Source of the DNA: Alphaproteobacteria bacterium HGW-Alphaproteobacteria-13
GTDB taxonomy: Bacteria; Pseudomonadota; Alphaproteobacteria; Sphingomonadales; Sphingomonadaceae
Direction of reading: 5' to 3'
Assembly (NCBI GenBank): GCA_002842935.1
Contig: PHEM01000017.1
Span: 1 to 18,515 of the forward strand
Length of the DNA stretch: 18,515 bases
Position numbers and translations under genes: made by a program. The notes beneath the pieces were generated by a model. It saw only the letters and a list, made by a program, of their open reading frames with translations. It had not been told where the DNA came from and ran no database searches. Positions 13,166 to 18,515 of this stretch are shown here, piece after piece (within the stretch, counting starts at the first letter, position 1; the number at the start of each line of letters is the position of its first letter).

Positions 13166-14230
13166 CTATTCCGCCGCGATGCCGGCTTTCGCGAACATGT
13201 CCTCGCCGTCGCTTTCCGCGTCGGCCGCCGTGACGGTGTCGTCGTTCGCCTTCGCTTTCTTGCGGCTGTCGAAGCTTTCCCAGACGGTGTTCCAGTCGCC
13301 GCGCGTCGCGCCCTTCGAATATTCGGTCGCGCGCGTCTCGAAGAAATTGGCGTGCTCGACGCCGTTCAGCAGCGGCGCGAGCCACGGCAGCGGATGTTCC
13401 TCGATCATATAGATCGGCTGGAAACCGAGCTGCCCCAGCCGCCAGTCGGCGATGTAGCGGATATAGCGCTTGATCTCCTTGGGCGTCATGCCGGGGACCG
13501 GACCTTGCTCGAACGCCAGGTCGATGAAGGCGTCCTCCAGTCGCACCGTTTTCTGGCAGCAGTCGATGATGTCTTCCTTCACGGCCTTGGTCAGGCAGCC
13601 GCGTTCCTTGGTGAAGGCGTGGAACAGCTTGATGATGCCTTCGCAGTGCAGGCTTTCGTCGCGGATCGACCAGCTGACGATCTGACCCATGCCCTTCATC
13701 TTGTTGAAGCGCGGGAAGTTCATCAGCATCGCGAAGCTGGCGAACAGCTGCAGCCCTTCGGTGAAGCCGCCGAACATCGCCAGCGTGCGCGCGATATCCT
13801 CGTCGCTGTCGACGCCGAACGTGCCCATATAATCATGCTTGGCGCGCATCTCGTCATATTCGAGGAACATGCCGTACTCGCTCTCGGGCATGCCGATCGT
13901 GTCGAGCAGGTGCGAATAGGCCGCGATATGCACCGTTTCCATGTTGCTGAACGCCGTCAGCATCATCTTGATCTCGGTCGGCTTGAACACGCGGCCGTAT
14001 TTTTCGTGGTAGCAGTCCTGCACCTCGATATCGGCCTGCGTGAAGAAGCGGAAGATCTGCGTCAGCAGGTTGCGTTCATGGTCGCTGATCTTCTGCGCCC
14101 AGTCGCGGCAATCCTCGCCCAGCGGCACTTCCTCCGGCACCCAGTGGATTTGCTGCTGACGCTTCCAGAAATCATAGGCCCAGGGATATTCGAATGGCTT
14201 ATAGGTTTTGCGGGCTTCGAGAAGGGACAT
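13166..14230 (-). CDS. nrdB: Ribonucleoside-diphosphate reductase, beta subunit
   Basis: The 354-residue R2 protein carries the dinuclear metal centre and radical of class I ribonucleotide reductase, which makes dNTP precursors. By spacing to E. coli NrdB, the ligands are Asp67, Glu98, His101, Glu158, Glu192 and His195 (EXXH in METVH; DESLH), and the radical Tyr105 follows four residues after His101, so this is a tyrosyl-radical enzyme. The C-terminal tail (about 325-354) is acidic and ends FAKAGIAAE, the part that should dock to NrdA. There is no ATP-cone at the N-terminus. The start ATG gives MSLLEARKTYKPFEYPW. It lies 1.7 kb from nrdA with three items between; the first codons and leader are duplicated at 14746-14800. 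Confidence 0.97.
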   Translation of the reverse strand: MSLLEARKTYKPFEYPWAYDFWKRQQQIHWVPEEVPLGEDCRDWAQKISDHERNLLTQIFRFFTQADIEVQDCYHEKYGRVFKPTEIKMMLTAFSNMETVHIAAYSHLLDTIGMPESEYGMFLEYDEMRAKHDYMGTFGVDSDEDIARTLAMFGGFTEGLQLFASFAMLMNFPRFNKMKGMGQIVSWSIRDESLHCEGIIKLFHAFTKERGCLTKAVKEDIIDCCQKTVRLEDAFIDLAFEQGPVPGMTPKEIKRYIRYIADWRLGQLGFQPIYMIEEHPLPWLAPLLNGVEHANFFETRATEYSKGATRGDWNTVWESFDSRKKAKANDDTVTAADAESDGEDMFAKAGIAAE

Positions 14231-14337
14231 GGTTTCGGTCTTTCGTCAGGCAGCAGCGGGAAGATGGCGGACAGGCGCGAGCGCCGGGCGGCCCGGCGGG
14301 CGTCCGGCGTGGCGCAAGGGCATCGGCAGGAATCGCC

Positions 14338-14673
14338 TCAGCGCTTGGGCGGAATATAAGGTTCGTTCAGCGCCGCGCGGTCGGCGTCGATCATGTCGGC
14401 CCTGTCGCGCTCCCCGCTCAGATACAGCATCAAGAAAGCGCCGAACCCGCCGAGCACGAACAGGACGATCGCCGTCCATACCGCGCCCGCCGACGCCGTC
14501 ACGCCGCGCGGCGCCGCGCCGGGTTCCAGATCGTTGGTCCGCCGCGCGAACAGCCGCGCCACGCCGCGTGCGTTGATGATCAGCCAGATCATCGCGACGA
14601 AGCTGATCAGCGTGAACAGCGCCATCAGGATCGGATAGTGAATGAAGTCGCGCATCGTCGCCATGCTCCGCAT
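14338..14673 (-). CDS. Small two-helix membrane protein, hypothetical
   Basis: The protein (111 residues from 14673) has two membrane helices: IHYPILMALFTLISFVAMIWLIINA (about 11-35) and TAIVLFVLGGFGAFLMLYLSG (about 67-87), joined by a charged loop (RRTNDLEPGAAPRG) and ending ALNEPYIPPKR. No family is recognised. Three in-frame ATGs (14673, 14664, 14655) are possible; GAGG seven bases before the first and GGAG ten bases before the third are both acceptable, so the N-terminus is uncertain by up to six residues. It lies between the nrdB remnant and nrdB on the same strand and could be in the same transcript. Its G+C matches nrdA and nrdB, unlike the glycosyltransferase. Confidence 0.68.
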   Translation of the reverse strand: MRSMATMRDFIHYPILMALFTLISFVAMIWLIINARGVARLFARRTNDLEPGAAPRGVTASAGAVWTAIVLFVLGGFGAFLMLYLSGERDRADMIDADRAALNEPYIPPKR

Positions 14674-14745
14674 CGGCCCGCCTCGCGTCAGGATAACGCG
14701 CGAGGGCCGCGGAGGATGCGTGACGGCAAGGAGGCCGGCGACGGG

Positions 14746-14800
14746 TCATGGCTTGCAGGTTTTGCGGGCTTCGAGAGGGGGCATGGTTCGGGACTTTCGG
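14746..14800 (-). pseudogene. Remnant copy of the nrdB 5' end and leader
   Basis: On the minus strand, ATG at 14784 begins MPPLEARKTCKP and stops after 12 codons at 14746. The real nrdB begins MSLLEARKTYKP. Identity continues at DNA level on both sides of the ATG: 14748-14800 aligns with 14194-14246, with about nine in ten bases equal by eye, including a 20-base block. A TGA right after the matching lysine-proline codons ends it. This is a short partial duplication of nrdB, not a gene. Confidence 0.85.
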
Positions 14801-14836
14801 TTAAGAGGAATTTGCAGGAGAATTGGGTTCGACATG

Positions 14837-15883
14837 TTACCAGAAACTGGCCGCGCCTTTCAGCTTCAGTCTTTTGTTCGCCATGATAGCTGGCGGGATG
14901 GTCAGCAACGTGGCTGCCACGGCTATCGGGAGTCGCAGGATAAACCTCCATAAACCCATTGTGGTTATATTGCGAAAGCGCCCGAGCAGCATCTCGGGCG
15001 GGATCAACCATTTGCGGCCGCGTATGTTGCGATCGATTATCTCCTGTGTCCATTGCGGACGTTGACTGTTCCAGTCGCGGATCAAGGGGCCAGCAGGCTC
15101 ATGAAGGCGCAAAGACCAGAGATGCTCAAACAGCCATCGATTGATAATGGTGCCAACGAACATGCGTGCTTCGTGAGAGAAAAAATCCTTCGGCGAATGG
15201 GCGGAGAAATAATGCGTGACAGTCCCGGCTTGCCGAACCTTTGCAGGATCGCTCTCCCGCGTGAAGCCGCTCGTGCGAACCATCGCATTGAGAAATCCGT
15301 CCTCCCCCGGGGTTTCGTCGGGAAGCCAGATTGTACGGGCCACATCGCTCTGTATGATGTACAGAGAGCCGCATATCGCGTTCATATGCCGCGTATTTTT
15401 CGATACTATCAAGGAAAAGCGATCCAGAAGGCTAAGGCGCTTCTTCTGGGCAATGGATTTAATCGGATAGCCTGAATAGGCCGCCACCGCATCATTCTCG
15501 ATAAAATCATCCACCAATCGATCGAATACGCATTTGTCGGCCAGGCGGATGTCGCTGTCTATGAACAGAAATGCGCCGGCCGCCGGGTCGGCAAATTCAT
15601 GGACGGCGTGGTTCCATGATCGGCTCTTACCGCCCTGCGGCAGATCGAATATTCGAAATTCAAGATTAGGCCGGGTTAAATCGGCAGCGCAGAGACGGGC
15701 CTGATCCGCGGTTCGATCCGTACAACCATTGGCAACCACGAGAATTTCGGCAGTCAACATTTGCCGATCAAACAGCTCTTGCTCAGTTATTTGTCTGAGA
15801 CAATCAGAGATCGTCTGTTCTTCATTCTTTCCCAGAATGACAACCGACAATCGCTGAAGAGGTTTGTGCATTTGATCGCGCAT
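14837..15883 (-). CDS. Family 2 glycosyltransferase, likely horizontally acquired
   Basis: The 348-residue protein has a GT-A (GT2) domain: SVVILGKNEEQTISDCL (13-29) at the start, VVANGCTDRT (49-58) for the nucleotide sugar, metal-binding DSD at 109-111 in FLFIDSDIRL, and an acidic pair in PGEDGFL (194-195) as likely base. A hydrophobic segment near residues 305-332 could anchor the C-terminus to the membrane. Such enzymes move a sugar from a nucleotide donor to a lipid, protein or polysaccharide; the acceptor is unknown. It splits nrdA from nrdB on the same strand and is visibly AT-richer (29 G+C of 60 in both 15121-15180 and 15421-15480, against 40 of 60 in nrdA 17281-17340). No start has a good Shine-Dalgarno sequence (GTG 15886, ATG 15883 or ATG 15871). 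Confidence 0.85.
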   Translation of the reverse strand: MRDQMHKPLQRLSVVILGKNEEQTISDCLRQITEQELFDRQMLTAEILVVANGCTDRTADQARLCAADLTRPNLEFRIFDLPQGGKSRSWNHAVHEFADPAAGAFLFIDSDIRLADKCVFDRLVDDFIENDAVAAYSGYPIKSIAQKKRLSLLDRFSLIVSKNTRHMNAICGSLYIIQSDVARTIWLPDETPGEDGFLNAMVRTSGFTRESDPAKVRQAGTVTHYFSAHSPKDFFSHEARMFVGTIINRWLFEHLWSLRLHEPAGPLIRDWNSQRPQWTQEIIDRNIRGRKWLIPPEMLLGRFRNITTMGLWRFILRLPIAVAATLLTIPPAIMANKRLKLKGAASFW

Positions 15884-15925
15884 CACTGAATCAATGCCCA
15901 GTCAACGGTTGCGTCTTACCCTGAT

Positions 15926-15941
15926 CCCCGCTTGCGCGAGG
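15926..15941. repeat. Small hairpin, possible repeat fragment
   Basis: On the minus strand CCTCGC, the tetraloop GCAA, and GCGGGG pair (one G-T pair) in the 73-nt gap between nrdA and the glycosyltransferase gene. It resembles a piece of the dispersed intergenic hairpins of sphingomonads. There is no T-run. Confidence 0.35.
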
Positions 15942-15956
15942 AAGGGCGGGCGAGTG

Positions 15957-17918
15957 TCATTGGCAGGCTAGACACTCGTCATAATCGGTGCTCTCGGCCG
16001 ACAGCTCGAATTTCGCGGCCTCGGGCGTGTTGTCGGCCTCGACGCCGCCCGCGAAGCCCGCGCGCTGCACCGATTTCGAACGGAGGTAGTAGAGCGATTT
16101 GATGCCCAACTCCCACGCGCGATAGTGGAGCATCAGCAAGTCCCATTTCTCGACGTCGGCCGGGATGAACAGGTTCAGCGACGCCGCCTGGTCGATATAG
16201 GGCGTGCGGTCGGCGGCGAGTTCGAGCAGCCAGCGCTGGTCGATCTCGAAACTAGTCTTGAACACGTCCTTTTCGTCCTGCGTCAGGAAGTCGAGGTGCT
16301 GGACGCTGCCGCCCTTTTCGAGGATCGTGTTCCACACCGCGTCGCTGTTCTTCGCCTTATCGACGAGCAGGCTTTCGAGATGCGGGTTTTTGACCACGAA
16401 GCTGCCCGACAGCGTCTTGTGGGTATAGATGTTCGCCGGGATCGGCTCGATGCAGGCGCTGGTGCCGCCGCAGATGATGGAGATCGACGCGGTCGGCGCG
16501 ATCGCCATCTTGCAGCTGAAGCGCTCCATCACGCCTTGATCGGCGGCGTCGGGGCAGGGACCGCGCTCGTTGGCGAGCAGCATCGATGCCTGATCGACCT
16601 GCGCGCGGATATGCTTGAAGATGCGCAGGTTCGACGATTTCGCCATCGCGCCCTCGAACGGCAGGCCGCGCGCCTGAAGGAAGCTGTGGAAGCCCATCAC
16701 GCCCAGCCCGACCGAGCGTTCGCGGCTGGCGCTATATTTGGCGCGCGCCATTTCGGGCGGCGCGCGGTCGATATAGTCCTGAAGGACATTGTCGAGCATG
16801 CGCATGACGTCTTCGATGAAGCGCTTGTCGCCGTTCCACTCGTCCCAGGTTTCGAGGTTCAGCGACGACAGGCAGCAGACCGCCGTGCGGTCGTTGCCCA
16901 GATGATCGCGGCCCGTCGGCAGCGTGATCTCGCTGCACAGGTTCGAGGTGGACACTTTCAGGCCCAGGTCGCGGTGATGCTTGGGCATCATGCGATTCAC
17001 CTGATCGATGAAGATGATATAGGGTTCGCCCGTCGCGAGCCGCGTCTCGACCAGCTTCTGGAACAGGCCGCGCGCATCGACGGTACCGCGCACACTGCCG
17101 TCCTTGGGGCTGCGCAGGTTGAACTCCTGCCCGTCGCGTACCGCTTCCATGAACTCGTCGGTCAGGAGGACGCCGTGGTGGAGGTTCAGCGCCTTGCGGT
17201 TGAAGTCGCCCGACGGTTTGCGGACCTCGAGGAACTCCTCGATCTCCGGGTGCGAGATGTCGAGATAGCAGGCGGCCGAGCCGCGCCGCAGCGAACCTTG
17301 CGAAATCGCGAGCGTCAGGCTGTCCATCACGCGGACGAAGGGGATGATACCGCTGGTCTTGCCGTTCAGGCCGACCGGCTCGCCGATGCCGCGCACCGCG
17401 CCCCAATAGGTACCGATGCCGCCGCCGCGCGAGGCGAGCCAGACATTCTCGTTCCACGTGCCGACGATGCCTTCCAGGCTGTCGTCGACCGAGTTGAGAT
17501 AGCAGGAAATGGGCAGGCCGCGCCCCGTGCCGCCGTTCGAGAGGACGGGCGTCGCGGGCATGAACCACAGCCGCGAGATATAGTCATAGAGGCGCTGGGC
17601 ATGGTCGGCATCGTCGGCATAGGCCGAGGCGACGCGCGCGAACAGGTCCTGATAGGATTCGCCGGGCAGCAGATAGCGGTCGCGCAACGTCTCCTTGCCG
17701 AAATCGGTGAGCAGCGCGTCGCGGTCCGAATCGATGGCGATGGCGAATCGGCGCGCGTGGACTTTCGGTTCGCCGGAGTCGGCCAGCTTCGCCGGCGCAT
17801 CGGGCGATTCGCCCGCCGCGTCAGGGGTCGCGCCCCAGTCTGCCGGAGCGTCGCCCTTCGTCAGTTCCACCGTCGCCACCTCGTTCGTCTCCACTCGTTC
17901 CGTTTCGCGAAAATCCAT
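15957..17918 (-). CDS. nrdA: Ribonucleoside-diphosphate reductase, alpha subunit
   Basis: The 653-residue catalytic subunit of class I ribonucleotide reductase reduces ribonucleotides to deoxyribonucleotides with NrdB. Active-site residues: Cys139 and Cys348 as the redox pair (E. coli Cys225/Cys462), the thiyl Cys328 with Asn326 and Glu330 in NLCSE, the radical-relay pair Tyr610-Tyr611, and the C-terminal swinging pair CLAC (649-652). The N-terminus (residues 1-50: TERVETNEVATVELTKGDAPADWGATPDAAGESPD) is low-complexity, and I see no ATP-cone before the catalytic domain starts at about residue 55. ATG 17918 is preferred (GGGAG six to ten bases upstream); a GTG at 17999 would add 27 residues. 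Two NrdR-like boxes lie upstream. Confidence 0.96.
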   Translation of the reverse strand: MDFRETERVETNEVATVELTKGDAPADWGATPDAAGESPDAPAKLADSGEPKVHARRFAIAIDSDRDALLTDFGKETLRDRYLLPGESYQDLFARVASAYADDADHAQRLYDYISRLWFMPATPVLSNGGTGRGLPISCYLNSVDDSLEGIVGTWNENVWLASRGGGIGTYWGAVRGIGEPVGLNGKTSGIIPFVRVMDSLTLAISQGSLRRGSAACYLDISHPEIEEFLEVRKPSGDFNRKALNLHHGVLLTDEFMEAVRDGQEFNLRSPKDGSVRGTVDARGLFQKLVETRLATGEPYIIFIDQVNRMMPKHHRDLGLKVSTSNLCSEITLPTGRDHLGNDRTAVCCLSSLNLETWDEWNGDKRFIEDVMRMLDNVLQDYIDRAPPEMARAKYSASRERSVGLGVMGFHSFLQARGLPFEGAMAKSSNLRIFKHIRAQVDQASMLLANERGPCPDAADQGVMERFSCKMAIAPTASISIICGGTSACIEPIPANIYTHKTLSGSFVVKNPHLESLLVDKAKNSDAVWNTILEKGGSVQHLDFLTQDEKDVFKTSFEIDQRWLLELAADRTPYIDQAASLNLFIPADVEKWDLLMLHYRAWELGIKSLYYLRSKSVQRAGFAGGVEADNTPEAAKFELSAESTDYDECLACQ

Positions 17919-18094
17919 CCCGTCGCTCCCGATTCCCAGCGCGCAGAAGCGCGTTTGTTCCTGTCCTGTTCGAGTCGGGGCGAACCCCGATCCTAGCACT
18001 CAATCGCCCCCGAGTGGGACTTAATTTGGGGCGCAAAAGGAGTTTTCCCGCGCCCACACATCATGGGCGACGGAAATCCGCCACTTTTGACCAT

Positions 18095-18110
18095 ATACTA
18101 TTTCTTGTGT
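18095..18110 (-). promoter_or_regulatory. NrdR box, proximal
   Basis: Read on the minus strand, ACACAAGAAATAGTAT matches the NrdR box (ACACWATATATWGTGT) at 13 of 16 positions. NrdR is the ATP/dATP-sensing repressor of ribonucleotide reductase genes. The site lies about 180 nt before the nrdA start and may overlap a -10-like TAGTAT/TATATG. Confidence 0.7.
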
Positions 18111-18126
18111 CCCCCCAGTGGACCGT

Positions 18127-18142
18127 ACACCACTCATTGTGC
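18127..18142 (-). promoter_or_regulatory. NrdR box, distal
   Basis: Read on the minus strand, GCACAATGAGTGGTGT matches the NrdR consensus at 11 of 16 positions, with the outer half-sites (CACAAT and GGTGT) well kept. It starts 32 bp from the proximal box, the three-helical-turn spacing known for paired NrdR boxes, which supports both. Confidence 0.65.
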
Positions 18143-18515
18143 CACGTCGGCGCGGCGATGCAAGAGCGTAAATGAAGAATTAGCAATTCATTCGTCGCCG
18201 TTTTGATTCGCTTCGCCGTGGCGAAGAGCATGCCGCGCGCCGGCGGGTCAAGCTGTTCGGCGGGAAAGCGCCGGGCCGCGCGGGAAGGCCGGCCGGGGAA
18301 GCCGCAACATCTTCGGCATGGGAAAGGCCGGGCCGGGGCGCCGACGCCAAAAGGAAAGGGATTATTTCGATTGCAAACACGCCGGTGATTTTCGAGCAAT
18401 CCCGACCTTCGTCCCGCTTCGTCATGCTGAACTTGGGCGTGTCATCAAATAGGGGGTTCCCAAGCGGATATTTGAGTGATTCATAGGGTGTCAGCATGGA
18501 GGCTGACGGATGGTG

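Larger units (their letters stand above)
17919..18515. other. Gene-poor region upstream of nrdA
   Basis: About 600 nt hold no open frame I can support on either strand. It contains two NrdR-like boxes (18095-18110, 18127-18142) and an AT-richer stretch (about 18080-18195) with the imperfect palindrome GAATT-AGC-AATTC (18177-18189). It also holds a palindrome at 18211-18226 and a GC-rich purine-biased stretch at 18230-18345. The last 115 nt are AT-richer, and an ATG at 18496 opens a frame (Met-Glu-Ala-Asp-Gly-Trp) that leaves the window after 20 nt without a clear ribosome-binding site. Confidence 0.6.

Noticed and set aside
13070..14359. 429-codon open frame on the plus strand opposite nrdB
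   Set aside because: It covers nrdB and part of the inverted repeat; composition is that of a shadow frame.
16125..17996. 623-codon open frame on the plus strand opposite nrdA
   Set aside because: nrdA on the minus strand has all catalytic residues; this frame has none of any family.
18180..18497. Minus-strand 105-codon frame at the right edge
   Set aside because: No ribosome-binding site, mixed composition changing halfway, and no conserved-looking domain; treated as chance.

Overview
The window looks like chromosomal DNA of a high-G+C alphaproteobacterium, most probably a sphingomonad (Sphingomonadales). The reasons are a SciP/DUF1153 cell-cycle regulator (an alphaproteobacterial family), perfect EcfG-type general-stress promoters (GGAAC-N16/17-CGTT), and two long perfect inverted repeats of a kind I recall as dispersed in sphingomonad genomes. 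No database search was possible, so the genus is open.

Left part (1-4250). A short-chain dehydrogenase (minus strand) loses its C-terminal third at about position 96-105, where foreign-looking DNA begins and runs off the left edge. Divergent from it is a probable two-gene neutral-lipid unit: a WS/DGAT acyltransferase followed 15 nt later by an alpha/beta hydrolase with an intact Ser-Asp-His triad. Next come a small DUF1328 membrane protein behind an EcfG promoter and an exported peroxiredoxin on the opposite strand.

Middle (4459-9995). Housekeeping genes predominate: lepA (elongation factor 4), a GNAT acetyltransferase after a 30-bp inverted repeat, a small lipoprotein, sciP with a strong terminator and an uncharacterised upstream gene that overlaps it by 8 nt, mnmA (tRNA 2-thiouridylase) and a four-helix membrane protein resembling DUF4345.

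Small-gene, stress-flavoured stretch (10079-13005). It holds a 46-residue DRR-repeat protein, a FrnE-like DsbA oxidoreductase with a GTG start, an acidic 103-residue protein whose EcfG promoter lies almost on its start codon, a cytoplasmic DUF2171 protein convergent with an exported protein sharing its core motif, a 55-residue protein and a two-helix membrane protein.

Right part (13064-18515). The class I ribonucleotide reductase genes nrdA and nrdB lie on the minus strand but are 1.7 kb apart. Between them are an AT-richer family 2 glycosyltransferase, a short degraded copy of the first codons and leader of nrdB, and a small membrane protein. Two sites spaced 32 bp apart upstream of nrdA match the NrdR box, so the pair is probably under NrdR control. 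The last 500 nt contain no gene I can support.

I see no complete new defence or secondary-metabolism system, no CRISPR array, and no rRNA or tRNA gene. The most interesting observations are the interrupted nrd operon with its nrdB remnant, the tandem NrdR sites, the EcfG-controlled small genes, the sciP-coupled unknown gene, and the truncated SDR at the left edge.
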